From Deltaproteobacteria bacterium (lineage in GTDB: Bacteria > Myxococcota_A > Polyangia > Polyangiales > Houyiibacteriaceae), in the NCBI GenBank assembly GCA_027295555.1, contig JAPUKT010000502.1, forward strand, positions 1 through 10,205: 10,205 nt of DNA, written 5' to 3'. Of this stretch, positions 1-5,879 are shown piece after piece. Each line of letters starts with the position of its first letter. The stretch's first letter is position 1. Under the pieces are notes generated by a model. That model was not told the origin of the DNA. It searched no databases and saw nothing but the letters and a program-made list of their open reading frames with translations. The position numbers were made by a program, and so were the translations under genes.

Positions 1-308
1 ATCGCTACGGTGGGTTGGTCGGTGAAGCGCTCGTCGTCGCAGAGGCCCTTCGATTGCTGAAGAGTCAGCAGCGAACGGATGACGTACCTGCCGGTAGGAG
101 CTCTCTCTAGTCGCTCGCTGTCGATGAGTGCGACGATCGACTGTTGTGCGATTTGACGGAGCTCGTCGCTCGGGTGGTTGTAGACCTCGACGCGGTCGTC
201 CGCCCCATAGACGACCGGGGCCATGAGCTCCCCGACGAACGCTTGTTCGTCGGCCCCACAGGCGACCCCCAACACAACGAGCAAGACCAAGCCACAGAGC
301 ACGCGCAT
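1..308 (-). CDS. Exported trypsin-like serine protease, N-terminal part (cut by window edge)
   Basis: Only the first 102 codons are present; the gene runs off the left edge. The ATG at 308 opens a hydrophobic export signal (RVLCGLVLLVVLGVAC), followed by a region with the pattern VYGADDRVEVYNHP, an amphipathic stretch LRQIAQQSIVALID, and the segment LCDDERFTDQPTVA just before the cut. From memory, this arrangement matches secreted serine peptidases common in Myxococcota. In those, the next residues begin the protease core with a CSG strand and the catalytic TAGHC motif. Neither is visible here, so catalysis is inferred. The Cys at residue 17 could be a lipoprotein cysteine, but Gly at -3 is a poor lipobox, so plain Sec export is equally possible. 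The start lies 34 bases after the pyruvate kinase stop on the same strand and has no clear Shine-Dalgarno sequence. Confidence 0.6.
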   Translation of the reverse strand, partial: MRVLCGLVLLVVLGVACGADEQAFVGELMAPVVYGADDRVEVYNHPSDELRQIAQQSIVALIDSERLERAPTGRYVIRSLLTLQQSKGLCDDERFTDQPTVA

Positions 309-319
309 AGGCTTGATAT

Positions 320-340
320 CTAAGGCCGAAACGGGCCTAG
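320..340 (-). terminator. Weak hairpin between pyruvate kinase and the downstream protease
   Basis: The 34-base gap after the pyruvate kinase stop contains a 5-bp perfect stem, AGGCC at 323-327 pairing with GGCCT at 334-338 around a 6-base loop. CT/AG extends it if one A is bulged. No T-run follows on the minus strand, so it may be a weak attenuator or have no function. Confidence 0.25.
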
Positions 341-342
341 TG

Positions 343-1776
343 CTACTCGGAGACCCGAACTTGGATGCTAGTGACCAAATCTCCCATCGCAGTCGCGACG
401 TCGGAGACGACCACCACGGGCTCGCCAGCCTCCACGACGTTCCGCTCCCGTAGCTTGGCGAGGGCATTGACGATGGTCTTCTCGGGGTCCTTCGAGAGGT
501 TCATGCGAAAAGGAACGACCGAACGAGTGAGCCAGAGCTTACGACGGGTCGTGCTCATGTTCGTAAACGCGTAGATGACCGCCCGCTTCGGTCGATAGCT
601 CGCGACCAGCTGACCGAACTGCCCCCGCCGTGTCATCACGATGATGGCACGCGCGCCGAGCGAATCCGCGAGCCGGCAAGCGCCTTGCGCAATATGGCCA
701 CGCTCTGTGGTGGGCGGCGAACGTTCGAGATAGAAATCGAGCCCGGGCCCTTCCTCAATCCGCCGTGCAATCGTATCGAGGACCTCGACACATCGAACCG
801 GGTGCTGCCCTGTAGCCGTCTCGCCGCTGAGCATGATCGCGTCAGCTTGCTCGTAGACGGCATTGGCAACGTCGGTGACCTCGGCCCGAGTCGGGAGTGG
901 GTTCTCGATCATCGATTCGAGAAGGTGGGTGGCCACGATGATCGGCTTTCCGGCGATCGCACAACGGCGCACCATCTCGCGCTGCAAGACCGGGAGCTCC
1001 TCGAAAGCGACCTCGACACCGAGATCCCCGCGCGCCACCATGATGCCGTCGGTCTCCTCGAGGATGGCGTCGAAGTTGTCGACGCCATCCTGATTTTCGA
1101 TCTTTGCGATGAGTCGTTGGTGCCCGCCTGCCTCCTTGACGATCTGCCGTACCTCCAAGACGTCTTCAGCGGCTCGCACGAAGGACAAGGCGATGAAGTC
1201 GACATCCTGCTCGATCGCAAAGGCGATGTCCTCGCGGTCTTTCTTGGTGATCGAAGGCAGATTGACCCGAACACCGGGAAGGTTGACATGCTTCCGGGAC
1301 CCCAGTGTGCCGCCGTCGAGAACGCGGCATTTGAGGCGATGCTCGGAGACCTCCAGCACCTCGAGGTTGATGAGCCCGTTGTCGACCGTGACTCGTTCGC
1401 CGACCTTGAGGTCGTTGACCATGTCCCGATAGTTGACGTGGACGCTCCGCTCTTCCGCGTCATCGGCGAGAACCGTGAAGTAGAAGACGTCGCCCGCGGC
1501 GAGGTCCAGGCTCTTGGCAAGCTCCCCAGTACGGATTTCCGGACCTTGAATGTCCATCAAGATCGAAATCGGATGCGGCAGCTTCTTGTTGAGGCTCTTG
1601 AGGTTGCGAATCACCTGCAAGTGCGACGCTTGGTCGCCGTGCGACATGTTCAGCCGAGCCAGATTCATGCCCGCCCCAGCAAGCGCAGAGAGCGCGTCCC
1701 ACGATCGTGTGACGGGCCCGATGGTGCATACGATCTTGGTCAGTCGCGCCTGCGGTCGCTCGGTAGAGGGCTCCAT
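343..1776 (-). CDS. pyk: Pyruvate kinase
   Basis: Cytosolic enzyme of the last glycolytic step, phosphoenolpyruvate plus ADP to pyruvate plus ATP. The 477-residue protein has normal family length. Visible landmarks in order: TKIVCTIGP (13-21), RLNMSHG (41-47), MDIQGPEIRTG (74-84), the B-domain region with VDNG (131-134), LSFVR (197-201), the signature LIAKIENQDGV (222-232) with catalytic Lys225 and metal ligand Glu227, ARGDLGVE (248-255) with Asp251, and PTRAEVTDVANAV (295-307). Glu80 in GPEIR is the residue that marks potassium-dependent pyruvate kinases; potassium-independent ones carry Lys there. ATHLLESMI replaces the commoner ATQMLESMI, so this is a divergent subgroup. I chose the ATG at 1776 because it gives family length. 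The longer reading frame from 1896 would overlap the upstream protease and add about 40 unconserved residues. No Shine-Dalgarno sequence is seen. The upstream protease ends 23 bases before it. Confidence 0.95.
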   Translation of the reverse strand: MEPSTERPQARLTKIVCTIGPVTRSWDALSALAGAGMNLARLNMSHGDQASHLQVIRNLKSLNKKLPHPISILMDIQGPEIRTGELAKSLDLAAGDVFYFTVLADDAEERSVHVNYRDMVNDLKVGERVTVDNGLINLEVLEVSEHRLKCRVLDGGTLGSRKHVNLPGVRVNLPSITKKDREDIAFAIEQDVDFIALSFVRAAEDVLEVRQIVKEAGGHQRLIAKIENQDGVDNFDAILEETDGIMVARGDLGVEVAFEELPVLQREMVRRCAIAGKPIIVATHLLESMIENPLPTRAEVTDVANAVYEQADAIMLSGETATGQHPVRCVEVLDTIARRIEEGPGLDFYLERSPPTTERGHIAQGACRLADSLGARAIIVMTRRGQFGQLVASYRPKRAVIYAFTNMSTTRRKLWLTRSVVPFRMNLSKDPEKTIVNALAKLRERNVVEAGEPVVVVSDVATAMGDLVTSIQVRVSE

Positions 1777-1786
1777 CGCTGCGCGA

Positions 1787-1792
1787 AGCGTA
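1787..1792 (-). promoter_or_regulatory. TANNNT box (TACGCT) 10 bases before the pyk start
   Basis: Read on the minus strand, TACGCT lies 10 bases upstream of the pyk ATG, inside the short gap after the protease gene. No Shine-Dalgarno sequence or convincing -35 box accompanies it. It may be a -10 element giving a very short or absent leader. The assignment rests on its recurrence before other starts in the window. Confidence 0.25.
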
Positions 1793-1799
1793 GCATGGG

Positions 1800-2867
1800 C
1801 TACGCCCGCGAGATTCGGCGTTGCATCCAGATCAGTCCGGCAAATATAAGGAACGCCGAAAGCGGAGCCCCCGTGTTGGATTGGGATACTGCGCAAGAAC
1901 GGATCCGGTCGAGCTCAGCGCCTGGCGGCGCGGTGTATGCCTGGGCGCCAGCCGGCCGAAATGCAACGGGCTCGGTCTCGGGAAGGAGGCGAGGTGCGAA
2001 ACGAACCCCTGCCGTTTGCTCGATCCACGGAAGATAAGCGGAAAGCAACGTGTAGACCCCACCATCACCGCAGTCTCGCTCCACGTCGGAGCGGCCGCGC
2101 GATACCAAGCCTACGAGAAAGTCGCCGTACTCGGTCGGAACGTAGAAAGGCCCGCCCGAATCGCCGTAGCAAGAGTCGCCCATCTGATCGGGCCGCCTCG
2201 TGAGGAGCTCTCGTGGGCCGAGGATATCGATGATGGCATCCGAAATGTAGAGCTCGCCAGACAAGTCTTCATCGAGGTCGTAGACCCCGTAGCCGGCCAC
2301 GAAGCCGAGATCGCCGTGTCGAACCAGCTCTTCTCCCTCCGTCGACGACAACATCGGCGCGTTCGGGATCCCATCGTACGGAGTCGCAAGAAAGAGGAGC
2401 GCGATATCGTTGGGCGAACCGATCCCGCCCTTCCCTGCACCAGCACGACTTCGCCCCATGATGAAATCGTGGTCATACGCCTCGTGGACGCGTATCTCGT
2501 GGACGGCGCGAACCATGCTTGCGTCGAGCGACGAGCTCGACAGGTGGCCCGCCGCGACTTGCAGAGAGCCCGGTGGAGCTGCCTGCACGACACCCAGCTC
2601 GGGCTCGATCACGGCGCAATGTGCGGCGGTCGCGACCAGGAGCGGCGAGATCAAAGCGCCCGCACAGAAGCCGGATCCCGCGCCGGTTCGTCGGATCTCG
2701 ACGGTGGCGAAAATCTGTTCAGTTGTAGCTGCCCATCCCCCGACGATCGCTGCACTCGTCGAACCCACTTCGCCCTCGACATCAAGGGCCGCGCCGGGAT
2801 CCCCGCACGCCGCCAACACCCATAAAAGAGGCGCAAAGACGGCCTTGTGTGCCTTCGAAAGAAACAT
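1800..2867 (-). CDS. Trypsin-like serine protease with lipobox and MYXO-CTERM-like tail
   Basis: A 355-residue exported S1-family endopeptidase. Residues 1-21 form a signal ending in the lipobox LAAC, with Cys21 as the likely lipidated residue. IVGG at 41-44 is the classic zymogen activation site. The triad is visible: His83 (TAAHC), Asp154 (NDIALL) and Ser237 (GDSGGPF). Asp231, six residues before the catalytic serine, corresponds to chymotrypsin Asp189, and the pocket glycines (VSRG; GGVYT) are kept. Cleavage after Arg or Lys is therefore predicted. The C-terminus (about 325-355) has a Cys, GAPLSAFLIFAGLIWM and then RR, which resembles the MYXO-CTERM sorting tail. Carrying both a lipobox and this tail is unusual. 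The gene diverges from a TetR regulator and is the first of three close minus-strand genes. The ATG at 2867 has no Shine-Dalgarno sequence. Confidence 0.93.
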   Translation of the reverse strand: MFLSKAHKAVFAPLLWVLAACGDPGAALDVEGEVGSTSAAIVGGWAATTEQIFATVEIRRTGAGSGFCAGALISPLLVATAAHCAVIEPELGVVQAAPPGSLQVAAGHLSSSSLDASMVRAVHEIRVHEAYDHDFIMGRSRAGAGKGGIGSPNDIALLFLATPYDGIPNAPMLSSTEGEELVRHGDLGFVAGYGVYDLDEDLSGELYISDAIIDILGPRELLTRRPDQMGDSCYGDSGGPFYVPTEYGDFLVGLVSRGRSDVERDCGDGGVYTLLSAYLPWIEQTAGVRFAPRLLPETEPVAFRPAGAQAYTAPPGAELDRIRSCAVSQSNTGAPLSAFLIFAGLIWMQRRISRA

Positions 2868-3028
2868 GGGACAATGTAGGTGGGAAGTATCATGGTTGCT
2901 TGGGGGCTACTAGAGGCAGCGGTTGTTCGCCAGCTCACAAATGACCTTTCGGTGAGGTGGCGAACGTTCGGGGTGCGGAAAACTTGGTTCGTGGGCCGTG
3001 CGGAACGAGAGTCGTGCGGGGGGATCAC
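2868..3028. promoter_or_regulatory. Divergent regulatory region with palindrome and GTTC/GAAC half-sites
   Basis: This 161-base gap separates the divergent protease and TetR genes. It contains a perfect 10-bp palindrome CGAACGTTCG (2961-2970) and a second inverted pair, GTTC at 2987-2990 with GAAC at 3003-3006. GTGCGGAA occurs twice (2973 and 2998), with a variant GTGCGGGG at 3014. TetR-family proteins usually bind short palindromes in their own promoter, so this is the natural place for an operator. A 10-bp palindrome in a region this size is not very rare by chance, so the call is tentative. Confidence 0.35.
2873..2878 (-). promoter_or_regulatory. TANNNT box (TACATT) 5 bases before the protease start
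   Basis: On the minus strand TACATT sits 5 bases upstream of the protease ATG. A -10 hexamer in this position would place transcription initiation at or beside the start codon. A second AT-rich hexamer, GATACT (2886-2891 reversed), is an alternative -10 with a conventional short leader. No strong -35 is seen for either. Confidence 0.3.
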
Positions 3029-3634
3029 ATGAGCCGTCGCGCACGCCGCAAGGAAGAAACAATACGCCGCATCGAAGAGGCCGGTTGGAGGCTCTTTACG
3101 ACGCAAGGATACGAGGCCACGTCGACACGCGAGATCGCCGAAGCTGCAGACATCGCCGCTGGAACCCTCTTCAACTACTTCCCAGAGAAGCGCAACCTGC
3201 TCATTCACCTGATGCAACGGCAGATCGACGGTGCTACCAACCGCGCCTTCGAGACGATGGTGGCATCTTCGCTCGAGGAGCAGCTCACCCACGTATTCGC
3301 CGCGTTGACCGAGTGTTACGCGCAGGAGCGTCGCCTAAGCCGAGTGTTCATCAAGGAGCTCTTGTTTACCGACGGAAGTCAACGCGCGGATACGGCAGCT
3401 TGGACTTTCCAGCTCGTCAATCGTGTCGCGGACCTCATTCGGCGCGAACAGCGTAACGGTGAGCTCGACTCGTCGGTGGATGCGATGGATGCTGCGCAAC
3501 AGGTTTTCAGCACGCACTACTTCGGCATGGTCACCTGGCTCGGCGGAACGATCCCATCGCGAACGGCGCAAGAAGAGCAATTTCAGACGGCGCTACGCTT
3601 GCTGTTCCACGGCATCCGCCGAACCGCGGCTTAG
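3029..3634 (+). CDS. TetR/AcrR-family transcriptional regulator
   Basis: A 201-residue regulator of normal family length. Residues 8-55 form the N-terminal DNA-binding domain, with the helix-turn-helix in TSTREIAEAADIAAGTLFNY followed by FPEKRNLL, the most conserved part of the family. Residues 60-201 are the variable all-helical ligand-binding and dimerisation domain, so the inducer cannot be read from sequence. The frame is open from an earlier ATG at 2957, but I chose the ATG at 3029. It opens directly onto the basic MSRRARRKEE start typical of the family and follows a purine-rich GGGGGGA stretch that may serve as ribosome binding site. The gene diverges from the trypsin-like protease. Its last 13 codons overlap the end of the convergent hydrolase gene. 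Autoregulation through the upstream palindrome is likely but unproven. Confidence 0.92.
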   Translation: MSRRARRKEETIRRIEEAGWRLFTTQGYEATSTREIAEAADIAAGTLFNYFPEKRNLLIHLMQRQIDGATNRAFETMVASSLEEQLTHVFAALTECYAQERRLSRVFIKELLFTDGSQRADTAAWTFQLVNRVADLIRREQRNGELDSSVDAMDAAQQVFSTHYFGMVTWLGGTIPSRTAQEEQFQTALRLLFHGIRRTAA

Positions 3635-4528
3635 AAGGCCATTAACGTCGCGAACGGCGGCCGCGATCTCGTCAGGCACCTCCTCTTGAAGGAAGTGACC
3701 CGCCTGCGTCTCCGTCACGGGTGGATCACCGAGGAGCGCCCTCGTGCGTTTGAGCGCACGCGCCAGCACTGGATCGCGTCGCCCCCAGACCATCGCTTTG
3801 GGCCCGGTGAAACCCCGAACGAGCTCGGCGCACTCTTCCAGCGCTGGAATGGAGGGGTGACCCATGCGGTCGACCGCCATCCTAGCGGTTGCGAGCGGTG
3901 CGACGCGATCTCGAAAACGCCGTAGTGGATAGCGGTACGCGCGCGCGACGTCGCCGCGAATGCTAGATTTGTCGCCCTGCGCGAGATGCAAAGCGGCCTG
4001 GGGAAGCGGCAACACGCGGAACACGAAGTCGCTCACCAAGGGCAGGTGTGAAAACCGGTGAAACCCTGTCGGCTTGAAATTCGGCGGGGGTGCGTCGAGC
4101 ACCGTGTTGAGCACCACCATCCCCGCCAGTCGCTCTGGCCGCGTGACGAAGGGATGTGTGCCGATAGCTCCGCCCCAGTCCTGCACGACGAGAATCACTT
4201 CTTGAAGATCGAGTTGGTCGATCAGCGAGCCGAGCCACCGGCTGTGATTGCGGATGCTGTGCACTGAGAAGTCTCTTGGCTTGTCGCTGAAGCCAAAACC
4301 GATGAGGTCCGGCATGATCACCCGAAGCCCCTGCCCCTGAAGGCTCATGGCAACCTTGCGATAGAGAAAGCCCCACGTCGGATTGCCATGCACCATCAGC
4401 ACCGGTCTCCCACGCCCCGTCTCCATCACGTGCATGCGAAGCCCGTCGCCCACGGCAACGCGATACCGAGTGAACGGCACCTCCGACGCAATCCATCGGG
4501 GAAGCTCAGGTGCAGGCAATCGCTCCAC
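3593..4528 (-). CDS. Alpha/beta-fold hydrolase, haloalkane dehalogenase-like
   Basis: A 311-residue soluble alpha/beta hydrolase with no signal peptide. HGNPTWGFLYR (48-57) provides the oxyanion-hole region and Asn49. VVQDWGG (114-120) holds nucleophile Asp117 followed by Trp118. PDLIGFGFSDKP (73-84) is strongly family-like. Asp252 in WGRRDP and His278 in AGHF complete a triad. An Asp nucleophile plus the Asn/Trp halide-stabilising pair is the haloalkane dehalogenase pattern. The acid after strand 7 fits subfamilies I and III rather than II. Subfamily III also includes OleB-type beta-lactone decarboxylases, so dehalogenation is not assured and the substrate is unknown. The start is GTG at 4528, since no ATG lies nearby, and no Shine-Dalgarno sequence is visible. 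The stop lies within the convergent TetR gene (42-base overlap). No olefin-synthesis partners are in the window. Confidence 0.88.
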   Translation of the reverse strand: MERLPAPELPRWIASEVPFTRYRVAVGDGLRMHVMETGRGRPVLMVHGNPTWGFLYRKVAMSLQGQGLRVIMPDLIGFGFSDKPRDFSVHSIRNHSRWLGSLIDQLDLQEVILVVQDWGGAIGTHPFVTRPERLAGMVVLNTVLDAPPPNFKPTGFHRFSHLPLVSDFVFRVLPLPQAALHLAQGDKSSIRGDVARAYRYPLRRFRDRVAPLATARMAVDRMGHPSIPALEECAELVRGFTGPKAMVWGRRDPVLARALKRTRALLGDPPVTETQAGHFLQEEVPDEIAAAVRDVNGLLSRGSADAVEQQA

Positions 4529-4535
4529 GGGCAGG

Positions 4536-4541
4536 AGGGTA
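4536..4541 (-). promoter_or_regulatory. TANNNT box (TACCCT) 7 bases before the hydrolase start
   Basis: On the minus strand TACCCT lies 7 bases upstream of the GTG start, in a context without a Shine-Dalgarno sequence. The upstream bases are a GC-rich hairpin with no recognisable -35. It is a candidate -10 for a leaderless message. Confidence 0.25.
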
Positions 4542-4547
4542 CCGCCT

Positions 4548-4571
4548 CTGGGGGGGCGGAACCACCCCCAG
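4548..4571 (-). terminator. GC-rich hairpin between the MBL enzyme and hydrolase genes
   Basis: CTGGGGG (4548-4554) pairs perfectly with CCCCCAG (4565-4571) around a 10-base loop. It lies downstream of the MBL stop and about 20 bases upstream of the hydrolase start. There is no T-run, so intrinsic termination would be imperfect, but with the adjoining hairpin it may insulate the two genes. Confidence 0.4.
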
Positions 4572-4586
4572 CGTCAGCGTCAGTGT
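4569..4586. repeat. Three tandem hexamers, CAGCGT CAGCGT CAGTGT
   Basis: Two exact copies of CAGCGT are followed by a one-mismatch copy between the two hairpins, sharing bases with both. It may be slippage-derived. No function can be assigned. Confidence 0.4.
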
Positions 4587-4598
4587 GCTGCCACTGAC
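4579..4598 (-). terminator. Hairpin abutting the stop of the MBL enzyme gene
   Basis: GTCAGTG (4579-4585) and CACTGAC (4592-4598) form a perfect 7-bp inverted repeat with a 6-base loop. It begins at the base right after the TAA stop of the MBL gene, read on the minus strand. It lacks a poly-T tail. Its position suggests a 3'-end structure for termination or mRNA stability. Confidence 0.45.
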
Positions 4599-5846
4599 TT
4601 ACTTGAAGGCTGGCTCGAAGTCCGTCCCGTAGATCTGGTTGATCTCGTCGTAGATCGGCTGAACGATCTCGGGGAACGCTAGGGCGCCCGACTTCGTGAA
4701 GTCCGAGATCGGAATCACGTTTTCGAAGTCTGGAGGATTCTTCTTCTTCATCGGGGGGCTCGGCCAGACCTCCTCGTCGACCGCGGACATGCGCACGCGG
4801 ATCTCGTCCTTCGTGACATTGAAAACCATGTAGTCGACCGCCAGCGCGAGCGGCCCTTGGTAGGTCTTGCGTACGCGCCGCATCACCTCGGGCTGTGTGT
4901 CGAAGTCGTTGAAGAAGTGGTAGCCAACCGCCAGTCGTGGCTCAGTCATGGTCATGACTTTGCCGAACTGTTCGGGCGAAGTGTGCCCTTGGGTTCCGAC
5001 CTGCAGCGCTTCGATTGGCGCAAAGCCCTGCTTCGTCACGAGCAAAACCGATGGGAGGAAGCATTCGTGAATCGAAATATCGGCGTTCTTCGTGTGCTCG
5101 ATCCACCACTTGTTGGGAATTGTGTCGCTCGAGTACGTGAATTTCAGACCGTTCCAGTCGAGGATGAAGCTGATGGCGCCATCGAGGCCGTGGATCGCTG
5201 GAAGGCTGCGAATCGTGACCCCGTTCTCCTGAAAGATGACTTCGTTGATCCCATCGAAGGGGAACTCGTGCACCTCGAGCTCGCCACCTCGAAAGTCGAT
5301 TACCCCCGAGCGCGTACCGATGTCCCAAACGTACATCTCCTTCATGTTGTCGATGGCGGCTTGGGTGCCGTACTCCGGCGTCGCTCCGCTCGGGCCCCAA
5401 ATCCGTAGCGGGACCAAACGATTCATCGTGGTGCCCCCGAGCCAGAACGAAGCCAGGTCGCCGTAGTGGTCGACGTGGAGATGTCCGATGAAGACTTTAT
5501 CGATGAGGTCGTAGGGAATTTTTTGCGCAGCGAGGCGCTCGTGACATCCCGAGCCGATGTCGAAAAGGAACTTGTCGCCATTGCCGAGCTCGACCAACCA
5601 ACAGGCCGCCGCCTGCTTTGGCCGCGAAGTGGGCATGCCGGTCCCGAGAGCGACCACCCGCATCTCGTCTTTGCCGAGCTCTTCGGCACCGGGATAGTAG
5701 ACGTCGATTTCGTCCTTCTCGGCTTCTGCCGTTTCGGTAAACGGCGCTACGCGCCCAGCTTGCTGGTCGGAACGCCCCCAGACGTAGCCTCCGATGATCG
5801 CGATCACGATGGCAAAAATTGCGGCGGCCTTACCCACTGTTGACAT
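4599..5846 (-). CDS. Membrane-anchored MBL-fold metallohydrolase, GntH-like
   Basis: A 415-residue metallo-beta-lactamase-fold hydrolase. Residues 7-23 are an uncleaved-looking hydrophobic anchor (AAAIFAIVIAIIGGYVWG), so the catalytic domain probably faces the periplasm. The fold starts near 62 (MRVVALGTGMP). HLHVDH at 122-127 is the two-metal HxHxDH motif. His219 (AIHGLDG), Asp241 (SSDT) and His310 (GYHFF) supply further ligands. GHTSPEQFG (287-295) recalls the HST-type motif of RNase Z relatives. The overall look recalls proteins catalogued as guanitoxin-biosynthesis MBL hydrolase GntH, from memory. None of the other gnt genes is here, so the name should not imply toxin production. The tail from about 365 (KKKNPP onward) lies beyond the core. 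AAGGAGAT provides a strong Shine-Dalgarno sequence, and the gene follows the TVP38-type gene by 33 bases. Substrate unknown. Confidence 0.85.
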   Translation of the reverse strand: MSTVGKAAAIFAIVIAIIGGYVWGRSDQQAGRVAPFTETAEAEKDEIDVYYPGAEELGKDEMRVVALGTGMPTSRPKQAAACWLVELGNGDKFLFDIGSGCHERLAAQKIPYDLIDKVFIGHLHVDHYGDLASFWLGGTTMNRLVPLRIWGPSGATPEYGTQAAIDNMKEMYVWDIGTRSGVIDFRGGELEVHEFPFDGINEVIFQENGVTIRSLPAIHGLDGAISFILDWNGLKFTYSSDTIPNKWWIEHTKNADISIHECFLPSVLLVTKQGFAPIEALQVGTQGHTSPEQFGKVMTMTEPRLAVGYHFFNDFDTQPEVMRRVRKTYQGPLALAVDYMVFNVTKDEIRVRMSAVDEEVWPSPPMKKKNPPDFENVIPISDFTKSGALAFPEIVQPIYDEINQIYGTDFEPAFK

Positions 5847-5851
5847 GTTGA

Positions 5852-5859
5852 ATCTCCTT
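5852..5859 (-). promoter_or_regulatory. Strong Shine-Dalgarno sequence of the MBL enzyme gene
   Basis: AAGGAGAT on the minus strand, with GGAG 7 bases before the ATG at 5846, fixes that start. It is the only clear Shine-Dalgarno sequence in the window and belongs to the second gene of a probable operon. Confidence 0.8.
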
Positions 5860-5879
5860 GCCCTGCGTATACCACAACC

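Noticed and set aside
343..1896. Longer pyruvate kinase starting at 1896
   Set aside because: It would overlap the upstream protease gene by 97 bases and add 40 residues absent from the family; the ATG at 1776 gives normal length.
685..2037. Long plus-strand open frame (450 codons) antisense to pyruvate kinase
   Set aside because: Its translation has no recognisable motif, while the minus strand encodes a complete, motif-perfect pyruvate kinase. Long antisense frames are normal in GC-rich DNA.
1821..2825. Plus-strand open frame (334 codons) antisense to the trypsin-like protease
   Set aside because: A shadow of the real gene, whose catalytic triad and export signal are clear on the minus strand.
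2957..3634. TetR regulator starting at 2957
   Set aside because: The 24 extra residues are not family-like and would cover the candidate operator; the ATG at 3029 gives the usual basic N-terminus.
4599..5846. Beta-lactam resistance enzyme
   Set aside because: The HxHxDH motif is generic to the MBL fold; the GHTSPEQFG block and overall layout are unlike true metallo-beta-lactamases.
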